Virus record (IMG/VR): IMGVR_UViG_3300035701_007061
Location: 1 to 62,274 of that record
DNA length: 62,274 nt
Direction: 5' to 3' (one strand)
From: a virus
Positions 45,557 through 53,827 of the stretch are shown piece after piece; the first letter of the stretch is position 1; each line of letters begins with the position of its first letter. Position numbers and translations under genes: made by a program. A model generated the notes under the pieces. It made no database searches. It was given only the letters and a program-made list of their open reading frames with translations, and was not told where the DNA came from.

Positions 45557-46306
45557 CTAGTACTGAGCAATTCTTGATTTTGATACTACAACATCGTCTC
45601 TGTCAATTTTCAATAAACCGCTAATCTCATCTTCGGTACGACCCTTTGACAACATATCTAAAATTTTAGAATCTAAATTAATATTGTCAAATTCAGACTT
45701 AAGCGTCTTGACAATTGCATTCATTGCATCTGTATCTTCTATTAATATTCCGCCAGTAAAATTAGCTAACGTCTTAAAACATAATGATGTATATTTATTC
45801 ACAATTAAACTAATTGCATAAATAATAACATTCTTTTCTTGCGCAACATTAATAGCATCACCCCATGTTTTACCACATAAACAACAATCTTCATACGACA
45901 TCATACCATGTGCTGGTGCATCTCCAATTAAAAAAGCAATTCTTCTACTATCTTCACGCCAACTCATATTATTTATGCCGTCAATAATGCCGTCAATCAC
46001 TGCTTCTGGAATATCACCGCCACCTCTAACTGTAATTTTAGATATTGTATCAGATATTGTTTCAACATTATTTAAGTCAAATGTCACTGTCACAAAAGTC
46101 TCTTCTTGTGACGGATGATCTCTATATACACTTAATCCAACTTTTAAATCTATTGTAGGCAACAACAATCCATTATTATTATTGTAACTATTTGTCTCTT
46201 GACATAATGATGTTAACATGTTTTGCATCTTACATTTAGCATCATTTATAAACCCTCCCATTGAACCTGTAACATCAACAATAAATAATAAATCTATTTT
46301 ATTCAT
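45557..46306 (-). CDS. von Willebrand factor A domain protein
   Basis: 249 residues from ATG 46306, which overlaps the preceding stop (TAATG) and has an AGGAGG site; a longer ORF start at 46351 is not needed. The MIDAS is LLFIVDVTGSMGGF (DxTGS), with the later metal residues in VRGGGDIPEAV and FLIGDAPAHG. The C-terminal 45 residues form a helix-turn-helix-like segment (RTEDEISGLLKIDRDDV). vWA domains bind partners through a divalent metal. It ends an operon with two zinc-motif genes and is the second vWA gene of the region. Confidence 0.82.
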   Translation of the reverse strand: MNKIDLLFIVDVTGSMGGFINDAKCKMQNMLTSLCQETNSYNNNNGLLLPTIDLKVGLSVYRDHPSQEETFVTVTFDLNNVETISDTISKITVRGGGDIPEAVIDGIIDGINNMSWREDSRRIAFLIGDAPAHGMMSYEDCCLCGKTWGDAINVAQEKNVIIYAISLIVNKYTSLCFKTLANFTGGILIEDTDAMNAIVKTLKSEFDNINLDSKILDMLSKGRTEDEISGLLKIDRDDVVVSKSRIAQY

Positions 46307-47499
46307 TATTTTCCTCCTACTGGTAATGAATCCAAAAATGATTCTTTGCACCCAGTCAAATTGTTTAATCCATCTTCAACAAATCTTTCAAATTGCTCGC
46401 GAAAAACAAAGTAAATTCTTATAATACCAGATGGTTCATCTTGCCAAGCTTTTATTGACCTCATATCTTTTTCAATCATTTGCCGTATTTTTTCACCTGC
46501 ACCAATACCAACACTAGCATCTATCGATCGTTCCCGCTCTTCTAATATTAAACCGCTAGACGTCTTTATTTCAAAAGCCTCTGCAGCAGCCACTGGCATA
46601 GCACATATAGTGCTACCAATTGTATCATCAATTGTTGAAGATGAATTACTATCACTCATGTCGTGCACACTGTCATCACTCATATAAAGTGAACTGTAAT
46701 ATATGCCGGGCGTAGCAGAGTGCGGTAAAGACTTTCTGCTACATTTTGATCGAGCATCGGACCCACAAACTCCTGATGATCCCTTAAATCCTGTATATCC
46801 ACGCATACCCATTGATCCTGTAACACCAAATGTCCGTGCAGACTCTTGTTCAGTTGGCCATATATTTTTTAATCTTTTTCCGTTTTCAAACTTAACTTTT
46901 TTATCTTTTAATGAATAAAAACAAAATCCAAAAGCAGGCATAGTGTCTTCTTTGCCAATAACAAGCTCAGGAATTGACTTCATCATATCTTCAGTAAAAT
47001 AAAATTGTCTAACTTCGCCATCAGACGATCTAAATCCATCAAGATAAAACTTGCAAGGATCTGCAACATAATTTTGTTCTGGCCATTTAAAATTACATTC
47101 AGAACAAAACTTACCATATTTAAATTGTATATCATGAACAGGACATTTATTCATATATTGTTCCAATCCAAGCCCGTCAATTCGTTGACCAGTTATAGGA
47201 TTCATGCCTTTCACTGATGTCAATATTGCAATATCTCGTTTATTCATTTCCCAGTTAAACCACAGTGCCCAATCTGATTCAATGGGACATACATACGATC
47301 CTTGACCACCAATCCAAAAATTTGGTCTATTCTTAAGATAATCTACAGGTAAACATGGAATTGGAATGCCAGGAGGCAAATTACCATTATGATTATCAAC
47401 TTTATCAGTTCTCATTATTGACACATAATGACCATTTATATTCATTATTCGATTCATATTTTTAGTTACAGCAAAACCCAATGCATCTCTTGAAATCAT
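46306..47499 (-). CDS. zinc-motif protein with collagen-like segment, vWA operon
   Basis: 397 residues. Near residue 118 is CPVH-x9-C-x-E-C-x2-KWP, the same motif as in the upstream neighbour. Residues about 226-250 are eight consecutive G-x-x triplets (GVTGSMGMRGYTGFK...), a short collagen-like run. The C-terminal third contains a Ser/Asp-rich linker and a helix (EKIRQMIEKDMRSIKAW). I do not recognise the family. Its stop overlaps the start of the vWA gene, so the two products are made together and may form a complex. Confidence 0.6.
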   Translation of the reverse strand: MISRDALGFAVTKNMNRIMNINGHYVSIMRTDKVDNHNGNLPPGIPIPCLPVDYLKNRPNFWIGGQGSYVCPIESDWALWFNWEMNKRDIAILTSVKGMNPITGQRIDGLGLEQYMNKCPVHDIQFKYGKFCSECNFKWPEQNYVADPCKFYLDGFRSSDGEVRQFYFTEDMMKSIPELVIGKEDTMPAFGFCFYSLKDKKVKFENGKRLKNIWPTEQESARTFGVTGSMGMRGYTGFKGSSGVCGSDARSKCSRKSLPHSATPGIYYSSLYMSDDSVHDMSDSNSSSTIDDTIGSTICAMPVAAAEAFEIKTSSGLILEERERSIDASVGIGAGEKIRQMIEKDMRSIKAWQDEPSGIIRIYFVFREQFERFVEDGLNNLTGCKESFLDSLPVGGK

Positions 47500-47520
47500 A
47501 ATTTCATCCCTTCAAAATTT

Positions 47521-47546
47521 AATGCAGCTCTACTTAGAGCTGCATT
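47521..47546. terminator. strong hairpin between zinc-motif genes
   Basis: Perfect 11-bp inverted repeat (AATGCAGCTCT / AGAGCTGCATT) with a four-base loop, six bases after the upstream stop. A T-run follows on the plus strand and a weaker TTAAATTTT on the minus strand. Probably a partial terminator or mRNA stabiliser within the operon. Confidence 0.65.
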
Positions 47547-47551
47547 ATTTT

Positions 47552-48493
47552 TTAGTATTGTTTATGTATTACTCTAAAAGGATCACCGTTTTTAGTTGAA
47601 GATAATCTTCGTTTCATAACAGGAAGACTGTCAGTTTCTTCCAGCTCTTGAAATTTAAGCATTATTTTAGGATAATGACTTTTCAACTCTTCAAGTATGT
47701 AACGGTCTTCTGAATCATCTTCTGAATATGCTCTAATAGCAGTTGGCTGCACTTTTTCAATTTGTGACATCAATCGAATAAATGCATATTTTTTCTTGTT
47801 TTTCTCAAAATTAGGCCATTTAATGCCACATTCTTCACAATAACCGTCAGTCAGTAAAACATTAGAATGAACTGGGCATTCATAAAGTACATCCATTGGA
47901 AATTCACCAACAGCATATACCTTGCAAATTTTACCAGCAACTTCAAACGTTGACGGAGTTAGTGCATATCTTGCTTGACGTAACAATACTAGTGATGTGT
48001 CAATGTCAATTTTTTTATTGTTATAATCAAAAAATACAATGCATGGTCTATCTTTAGACCTCTTTCGTAATTCTTCAACTATTTCAAAAGATGTATCTTT
48101 ATCATACTTATGTAATAAATCTGTATCAGACCATTGACCAATCGGTTTTTGCATTTCCAATTGCTTCATAACAACACTAACTACATCAACATTATGCGGC
48201 ATTTCAACTTCTTTTTGTTTAAATGGATCAATACCCTTTAATATCAACAACATTATTTTCAATCTTGGCCCCGGAATAACTGAAATAGCTACAATTGAGG
48301 ATTTCAATTTTTCAACGTCATCAATTGAAACTGCTGCAGATTCTAATATTTGAATTCCAAGATCAGTGTCGTCAATACCCAATTTTTGAAGTATGTTATC
48401 AATCGCTTGAACGGGATCTGTTTCTTTGAAAAATGGTCTAATAATATTTGCGGCTTGCTCTATGCGGGATTTTAAAACTTCATTCGTAAACAT
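47552..48493 (-). CDS. zinc-motif protein, vWA operon
   Basis: 313 residues. A helical N-terminal 100 residues, a central beta-rich part (RPCIVFFDYNNKKIDID), then CPVH-x9-C-x-E-C-x2-KWP near residue 220, identical in layout to its downstream neighbour. The tail is basic (KRRLSSTKNGDPFRVIHKQY). The shared motif with otherwise different sequence suggests a domain that binds a common partner. The gene has a strong AAGGAG site and an unusual leader with three similar hairpins. No known family recognised. Confidence 0.6.
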   Translation of the reverse strand: MFTNEVLKSRIEQAANIIRPFFKETDPVQAIDNILQKLGIDDTDLGIQILESAAVSIDDVEKLKSSIVAISVIPGPRLKIMLLILKGIDPFKQKEVEMPHNVDVVSVVMKQLEMQKPIGQWSDTDLLHKYDKDTSFEIVEELRKRSKDRPCIVFFDYNNKKIDIDTSLVLLRQARYALTPSTFEVAGKICKVYAVGEFPMDVLYECPVHSNVLLTDGYCEECGIKWPNFEKNKKKYAFIRLMSQIEKVQPTAIRAYSEDDSEDRYILEELKSHYPKIMLKFQELEETDSLPVMKRRLSSTKNGDPFRVIHKQY

Positions 48494-48512
48494 TCTTAAT
48501 CTCCTTGTTTTT

Positions 48513-48588
48513 GAACCTTTATTCAGTTCGGTTGTGTTATACCTTTTATTCAGTATAACAATTTTGTTTTTTGACCTTTAATCAGTCA
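48513..48588 (-). promoter_or_regulatory. three-hairpin array in the leader of the zinc-motif gene
   Basis: On the minus strand three hairpins carry nearly the same loop on different stems: TGAC-TGATTAAAG-GTCA (48588-48572), TGTTATAC-TGAATAAAAG-GTATAACA (48560-48535) and GAAC-TGAATAAAG-GTTC (48529-48513). Stems change by compensating pairs while the loop stays, which is the mark of selected RNA structure. It ends about 20 bases before the start codon. Probable binding sites for an RNA-binding translational regulator. Confidence 0.65.
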
Positions 48589-48685
48589 GTAAATTAATCT
48601 AATGCATTTTAACTATTGACAATATCCTCCTTTCATTTTATTGTAATAATAAAATACTTTATCAACAAATTTTTAAAATTTACAA

Positions 48686-49348
48686 TTATTTGTTTATTAT
48701 TGAATAATATTTGAGCATTTCATGAGTATCAAAAAGCTTAGGCGTTGAACCAGATTTATTTTGCAGGTAGTGTTTATTGACTTGACGTATTAGCCATTTC
48801 TTCAATTTATTTGAAACAAATTCAGATACATTAGGATATATGCTAAATATAGGAATATACCGTTTATGAACCTTAATAGGATAAGATTTGACATTATCAA
48901 GACTTGACACTTGAAGATAAGCAAGGACTAATGAAGCCCTTATTGATATAATATTTTCTGAAAACTCTTTACAATATTTTTGTTTTTTAACTTGAGTTAT
49001 TTTTGCATTAGAATCAACAATAGTTTGAATAGTGTTTAATTTTTTAACTGTTTCATTTACATCTTGACCAAAATAAGCAATTATATCTTCTTCAGAAAAA
49101 ATTGGCGAATTTTCAGTAATGTATGATATTAATAATGCTAAGATTGAATCAGCAATGTTTTTCTTGATAAGTTGTAATAACGTTTTAATTGCTGTTTCAA
49201 AGTAATCATCATCTTGCTTAAATTGTGTAAGTCGAATATACTTTGACAGCTTGTAAACAAACAATATATTATTTAATTCTGATTGATTTTTAACAATCTT
49301 AGATAAAGACAGAGATAGTGAATAAACATCATTATCAATATTTAGCAT
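48686..49348 (-). CDS. unknown protein, possibly a degenerate RelA/SpoT-type HD domain
   Basis: 220 residues from ATG 49348, chosen because a GTG at 49411 would lie deep in the upstream gene. Largely helical. The stretch ADSILALLISYITENS...SEEDIIAYFGQDVNETVKKL matches the spacing of the HD helices of RelA/SpoT proteins (usually AALLHDVVEDT...FG.EV..LV). The His-Asp pair is replaced, so no hydrolase activity would be expected. The resemblance is only by eye. It ends the small-gene series after the kinase and precedes the hairpin array. Confidence 0.4.
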   Translation of the reverse strand: MLNIDNDVYSLSLSLSKIVKNQSELNNILFVYKLSKYIRLTQFKQDDDYFETAIKTLLQLIKKNIADSILALLISYITENSPIFSEEDIIAYFGQDVNETVKKLNTIQTIVDSNAKITQVKKQKYCKEFSENIISIRASLVLAYLQVSSLDNVKSYPIKVHKRYIPIFSIYPNVSEFVSNKLKKWLIRQVNKHYLQNKSGSTPKLFDTHEMLKYYSIINK

Positions 49349-49349
49349 A

Positions 49350-49679
49350 TTATTCAAAACTAAAAGGTCGATTTGAAAATTTTTGTTTTTGTGACAGTTG
49401 TTCTTGCTCACTCAATATAAAGTTAAATTTATTAATTTGTAGAGATTGTTTAGTAATAAAATGTGAAAGTGAAAACGTTTTTTGATCTGACAGATTTAAT
49501 GTAACATCACAATCAATCAAACTTATTCTCAAAACATCACTACAAAATTGTGTCAAATAATTCTCAGCTAACACTTGCAATGTCAACTTGCATGTGTCAT
49601 CATAAACTACTATATTCTGTCCTGCTTTGTCAATAGATAATAGTTGACGAAAATCTTTATATATCATGTCACATTTCAT
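49350..49679 (-). CDS. small unknown protein
   Basis: About 109 residues; the ATG at 49679 is preferred over a GTG at 49685 that overlaps the upstream stop. Beta-rich middle (VVYDDTCKLTLQVLAENYL; ISLIDCDVTLNLSD) and a Gln-rich polar tail. No motif recognised. Closely packed with both neighbours in an operon. Confidence 0.45.
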   Translation of the reverse strand: MKCDMIYKDFRQLLSIDKAGQNIVVYDDTCKLTLQVLAENYLTQFCSDVLRISLIDCDVTLNLSDQKTFSLSHFITKQSLQINKFNFILSEQEQLSQKQKFSNRPFSFE

Positions 49680-49681
49680 CG

Positions 49682-49942
49682 TCACTTAATTATCTCTCCA
49701 GTTTTATATGACCAAAAAACCAAATCTAAATGATCAATATTTAACTCAATATACTTTGCAAAATCAATCATCTTTTGCTCAACTTCTTTATATTCTTTTT
49801 TATTTCTTGGTTTTTGTACATTACATCCCAACAAATTAAGCATCGAAATAACGTGTTTATCTAATATCGCAAAACCAGTAAAACCAATGTTTCTTAAAAA
49901 ATGACTACATTCTTTATAGCCAATACCAATTATATTAATCAT
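49682..49942 (-). CDS. C-terminal fragment of an Ogg-type DNA glycosylase/AP lyase
   Basis: 86 residues. IGIGYKECSHFLRNIGFTGFAILDKHV matches the helix-hairpin-helix and catalytic region of archaeal/Thermotoga-type 8-oxoguanine glycosylases (Ogg2), including the expected catalytic Lys (GYKE) and Asp (ILDKH). The full enzymes are about 200 residues; here the N-terminal half is missing and not found in other frames upstream. It has an AGG site and an ATG, so a short product may be made. Either a gene relic or a domain co-opted for another role. Confidence 0.6.
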   Translation of the reverse strand: MINIIGIGYKECSHFLRNIGFTGFAILDKHVISMLNLLGCNVQKPRNKKEYKEVEQKMIDFAKYIELNIDHLDLVFWSYKTGEIIK

Positions 49943-50022
49943 CTAACCTAAAAATTATATGATGTTTCACTTCATTATAATACATTTTTAAATCATTAAC
50001 GTCCGAGCAATGGTGAAGTGCA

Positions 50023-50226
50023 TTAGCATTTGGCTTTAGCCCATAGCACCATTGCTTTGTTGTATGCTGTGTAAAGGAGCCTCCACAATATCCAGTGCGT
50101 TTTGAAGCTCCTTGAAGTGATTCCACAGCGACGGCATATAAAATTATGACCAGTATTTTTCCACAAACCCAAACTACCAGTATAAAACGAATGCCCGAAC
50201 AGCCGACAGAAAAACACACCTATCAT
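50023..50226 (-). CDS. small zinc-binding protein
   Basis: 67 residues from an ATG with a strong AAAGGAG site. An N-terminal FFCRLFGHSF and FICRRCG give a C...H...CxxC zinc-finger-like pattern typical of small phage proteins, followed by aromatic/basic sequence. An alternative ORF in another frame (49935-50219) lacks a ribosome site and is rejected. The 80 bases between this gene and the glycosylase fragment hold no convincing ORF. Confidence 0.6.
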   Translation of the reverse strand: MIGVFFCRLFGHSFYTGSLGLWKNTGHNFICRRCGITSRSFKTHWILWRLLYTAYNKAMVLWAKAKC

Positions 50227-50292
50227 ATAAAAGCTCCTTTACAACATCATTTATAATTATAGAACTATTTATTTTAATTATGTCCATACATC

Positions 50293-51981
50293 TTACTTCA
50301 TTGATACTGAATATAATTTGTTACCATCAACAAATAATGGCTGCATGTCTTGATGATGTAATCTCATTGAAACATCTAACGGCAAATTCGTAGTTATTTC
50401 TTTTACACTTTTCTCAGTAAATATAGACAACTTTTCATCATCAATTGCTATTGCTAATTTGTTCGGTAATACGACAAAATTGACTGAACAAAAAGCACTA
50501 ATTTCTTCTTGCTTCAATGTATGACTTGAATGATCATTATTAAAATAAATTATTGTTTTCGTATATTTTCCGTGCTTTTCAGACATTACTATACATACAT
50601 ATTTATCATATCTAGCATCAATAATACGATGACCATCTAACTCATTAATATGAATATTTATGCAAGATTTTCTTTCAAATGGTATTGCAATCCTACATTT
50701 TATAAATACATCTTGCACAACTACACCTCTAAATGCCTTGTATGATTTTCCAACATTACATACTTCAATTGTTGAATGAATTATTTTCTTACCAAATAAC
50801 TCGAAACTGTTTTCTATTAATTTGCCATTATTCATAGAATAAACCATACCATTGTAGCCCATCATGTCTTCAGCTTCAATAGCACTAAGAAGATTATGCT
50901 GTAAATCAAAAAACTCTAATCTCTTGTTAACTAATTCAGCAACTATTGGCTTTTGATTAAAAACATCGCACATGCCAACTGTCGCACTTTTTATTTTAAA
51001 GTCATATATTTTTTTACCACTATCATCATATATATGCTTAGAAGTGACTATATATCTATTTGTATAAAACACAATCACTCCTCTGATATTCTCTTCAACT
51101 TCTGCAACAAGCTTAACAATAAAATCACCTTTACTGCCAACAACTCTAGTCACTGCAGCAGTTATTACTACATCATCTGCGTATGGCGGAACTGATCGTT
51201 CTTTTTTCATAAAAACAGCTTTATACCATTCAAGGTGTTTTTTAGGAATAACTGAAAATGGTTGACATGTGTCAGGCAAAGTAACATCTTTGTCAAACAC
51301 AGAAACATTAAGATCCATTCTCTTCATAAATTCAGCTGGTTTAAATGTCGGATGTATACCTTTATAAGGATGAATTCCAATGTACATTTGAAATGTGACA
51401 ACTGCCCATGAAAACCAATCAGTAACTTCTGAATATTGACCCATTGGCACAGTTCTATCTCTTATTGATTCCATGATAACAGGAGCATTAAAATTTTTAG
51501 TTTGCCATGAATCAACATCAATATGATAAACGCGACAAAATGCTTTGTCTAACAAAAAATTCATTTCATTATAATCGACTACAAGAATACCATTTGTATG
51601 TATGTATTTTAAGCTTTCTTGCATGTTTTTTACTAAATCAATTATTTGTTGAGTTGTGATATTTTTGTCATCTCGAAAAGTTTTTGTGAAAATTTGACAT
51701 AAAAATTCTGTATCATCAATGTATGACATTGTAAAGCCTATCTGGTCTTTACTCATATTATAAATGATATCTTTTGGCGACAAAATCTCATCACGTTGCA
51801 ATTTACAAAGCTCTCTAATCTTTACCTCAGCAATCATATCACTTGAGTCGTGGTATATCTTGTATGCAACATTGTCTTTAACATACACGACAGCTTGACC
51901 ACCTGCAGCTTTGTAGTCATTGTTATTGTCCAATGTCACGACTTTATTTTGTACTAAAATTTTCTGAACATCTACTTTCAT
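50293..51981 (-). CDS. Ser/Thr protein kinase with C-terminal propeller-like region (TerY-P type)
   Basis: 562 residues from ATG 51981 (ATGA overlap with the phosphatase stop). Kinase domain about 20-280: Gly-rich loop AAGGQAVVYV, Lys in VAYKIYHD, catalytic loop GILVVDYNEMNFLLD (Asp and Asn present, HRD replaced by VVD), and metal Asp in YHIDVDSW in place of DFG. Residues 290-562 are repeated beta-strand units like a propeller (VGMCDVFNQKPIVAEL...LYSVSM). Directly coupled to a PP2C phosphatase and near a vWA gene, the arrangement described for the TerY phosphorylation triad. Substrates unknown. Confidence 0.78.
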   Translation of the reverse strand: MKVDVQKILVQNKVVTLDNNNDYKAAGGQAVVYVKDNVAYKIYHDSSDMIAEVKIRELCKLQRDEILSPKDIIYNMSKDQIGFTMSYIDDTEFLCQIFTKTFRDDKNITTQQIIDLVKNMQESLKYIHTNGILVVDYNEMNFLLDKAFCRVYHIDVDSWQTKNFNAPVIMESIRDRTVPMGQYSEVTDWFSWAVVTFQMYIGIHPYKGIHPTFKPAEFMKRMDLNVSVFDKDVTLPDTCQPFSVIPKKHLEWYKAVFMKKERSVPPYADDVVITAAVTRVVGSKGDFIVKLVAEVEENIRGVIVFYTNRYIVTSKHIYDDSGKKIYDFKIKSATVGMCDVFNQKPIVAELVNKRLEFFDLQHNLLSAIEAEDMMGYNGMVYSMNNGKLIENSFELFGKKIIHSTIEVCNVGKSYKAFRGVVVQDVFIKCRIAIPFERKSCINIHINELDGHRIIDARYDKYVCIVMSEKHGKYTKTIIYFNNDHSSHTLKQEEISAFCSVNFVVLPNKLAIAIDDEKLSIFTEKSVKEITTNLPLDVSMRLHHQDMQPLFVDGNKLYSVSMK

Positions 51982-52805
51982 ATTATTATAGCTCCACAGC
52001 AAATATCATCATAATGCGACCATTGCATTTTTAAAGCTTTCTTTTTCAAAAATTTCATACAACACTCAACAAATACACCATCAGTTGATGCAAAATCTGT
52101 AAACTCAGCTGCCATTGTCAATAATGATATATCAATAATATTCTTTTCCTTATACGACTTAATGCCATCTGAACATATCGTTATTGACGACTGTAATCTA
52201 GGAGTATAAAGAGAAGCAATACATTTAAATGGATCTTGACTTTTATCAACAACTGTTGGCACAGCATCCGTACCCAACCAATAATCTTTAACAACAACTT
52301 CACAAGGCTCATTCGAATCTCTTCGATCATTTCTATAAGCTTGCTCATCAGTCACAAGATAAATCGGTGCTCCGCATGGATAAGAAATCTCTTTAACATT
52401 GATTTCTCCCGTTGACCACTTACTAATGATTACTCCATCACCCCATGAAAATGTGTAAGCATTGTTACCATAAGCTAAAGCAATATGTAATGTTGCTTGT
52501 AAAGAGGCTTGCGGAATTGGATACAGCTTTCGAATATCATCAATTCGTTTAAAAATACTGTTACCCAATAACGATGATAAAGCATCAAGATCACATTGTT
52601 TAAATATTCTCGACTGATGTAATAATATTATAGTATGTTTTGCAACATGACATATTATTTGAGCGCCTATCTCAGAATGCTCTGCTTCAGAGCATCCATC
52701 AGATATAATTGAATATGTCATGCCGTCGTATGAACCACTCAATGCATAATCTTGACAAACAATATGACTGGAACCTATTTCAAAATAAGAATCACTATTC
52801 ATCAT
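51978..52805 (-). CDS. PP2C-type protein phosphatase
   Basis: 275 residues with a GGAGG site; the second of two adjacent ATGs (52802) is equally likely. PP2C motifs: CQDYAL with ISDGCSEAEHSEIGA (first metal Asp pair), FSWGDGVII (motif with DG), ITICSDGIKSY, and the final YDDICCGAIII Asp pair. It would remove phosphate from Ser/Thr residues set by the adjacent kinase. Stop codon and kinase start overlap by four bases. This strict coupling implies matched amounts of the two enzymes. Confidence 0.85.
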   Translation of the reverse strand: MMNSDSYFEIGSSHIVCQDYALSGSYDGMTYSIISDGCSEAEHSEIGAQIICHVAKHTIILLHQSRIFKQCDLDALSSLLGNSIFKRIDDIRKLYPIPQASLQATLHIALAYGNNAYTFSWGDGVIISKWSTGEINVKEISYPCGAPIYLVTDEQAYRNDRRDSNEPCEVVVKDYWLGTDAVPTVVDKSQDPFKCIASLYTPRLQSSITICSDGIKSYKEKNIIDISLLTMAAEFTDFASTDGVFVECCMKFLKKKALKMQWSHYDDICCGAIII

Positions 52806-52866
52806 GCAACCTCCTGTTGACTTTGTTTATCGTTCATGCACCCTTGCAAAATTTTAGCCACTTTGT

Positions 52867-52974
52867 TTATATTATAAATGTCAAGTGCAAAATCTTGTAA
52901 TAGTTTCCAGTAAATACAAATATTGCACTACCGCTTCCAGGAATGTTTGTTGGTTTACTTATTGGATATCTCAT
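52867..52974 (-). CDS. possible 35-residue ORF or relic between vWA and phosphatase genes
   Basis: ATG at 52974 with GAGGAATATATCC upstream gives a short peptide starting MRYPISKPTNIPGSGSAIF. A second open frame immediately after (YWKLLQDFALDIYNINKVAK to a stop overlapping the phosphatase start) has no start codon of its own. Together they look like one small helical protein broken by a frameshift. Weak support only. Confidence 0.3.
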   Translation of the reverse strand: MRYPISKPTNIPGSGSAIFVFTGNYYKILHLTFII

Positions 52975-53023
52975 ATTTTCTACATAACAAACTGGATATA
53001 TTCCTCAATATCCAGCTCGCTCA

Positions 53024-53794
53024 TTAAAATTTAAGACTGATCGGTTGTGAAGGTCCGCCCGTACCTTTTGCTTGTGCCTGAGATGAAGTGCTACGACTAA
53101 CAAATTGAGCAAGTTTAGCTAATTTACCAGCACTAACTTCACCAACTGAAATGTATTCATCGAGTCCAGCTTCTTTAACGAACGCTTCAAGGCGAGCCTT
53201 GAAATGAGCATCTGTGTCATTAATACCGATAAGTATTGTACGAATTGATTCAAGAATTTCTTCAGTTTTAATCTTCTGAATCATTTCTTTAATATTTGCA
53301 GTCGTAATGTTCATGGACGCATTATTGTCGCCATCTGTTATAATAAACACTATAGCATTACAAGTAATTTTCTTTGTCTTGTAAAGCTTTGCAGTGTAAT
53401 CATGAAGTGTCTCAATTGCTTCAAGCGTGGCTTCATATAAAGGCGTTCCGCCATCAGGTTTAATTGCTCCTTTGTACTGAGCAGTATCAATAGTATCCAA
53501 TAAAGTATAACCATGAATTTCATCAATATGTGATCGATTCATGTCAGCATTAAACTTTGTTACACGAGCTAACAAATTGTTTTTTCTGGGAGACTTCTTA
53601 CATGCATTGATACTTTCAGAAATCATGTTTTCAAGATCATTTACAAAAGGACTAACAGAACCAGTAGCATCAACAACAATCTCAGTTATTGTGTACTCAG
53701 ACGCTCCTAGCTTTTCAGCCTTAACATTTGAATACTTAAAACCGCGTGCAGTCTGTGCTATGTCTGCATCAGTCATACCCATCATCTTTGGCAT
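53024..53794 (-). CDS. vWA domain protein, TerY-like
   Basis: 256 residues. MIDAS motif VVDATGSVSPF (DxTGSxS) near residue 46, Thr in GGTPLYEA near 118, and Asp in FIITDGDNNAS near 152, in the order and spacing of TerY-like vWA proteins. The C terminus is Ser/Gln/Gly-rich (RSTSSQAQAKGTGGPSQP). Good AAGGAG site. Followed in the same direction by PP2C phosphatase and kinase; this gene order is the reason for the TerY-P comparison. Preceded by the nicotinamidase gene with a 30-base gap, so the NAD genes and the triad are probably one transcript. Confidence 0.82.
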   Translation of the reverse strand: MPKMMGMTDADIAQTARGFKYSNVKAEKLGASEYTITEIVVDATGSVSPFVNDLENMISESINACKKSPRKNNLLARVTKFNADMNRSHIDEIHGYTLLDTIDTAQYKGAIKPDGGTPLYEATLEAIETLHDYTAKLYKTKKITCNAIVFIITDGDNNASMNITTANIKEMIQKIKTEEILESIRTILIGINDTDAHFKARLEAFVKEAGLDEYISVGEVSAGKLAKLAQFVSRSTSSQAQAKGTGGPSQPISLKF

Positions 53795-53827
53795 AATTAT
53801 TCTCCTTATTTAAAGTGTCAATTCTGT

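Noticed and set aside
49935-50219. 94-codon ORF on the minus strand overlapping the small zinc protein
   Set aside because: It has no ribosome site; the alternative frame 50023-50226 has a strong AAAGGAG site and a Cys/His pattern.
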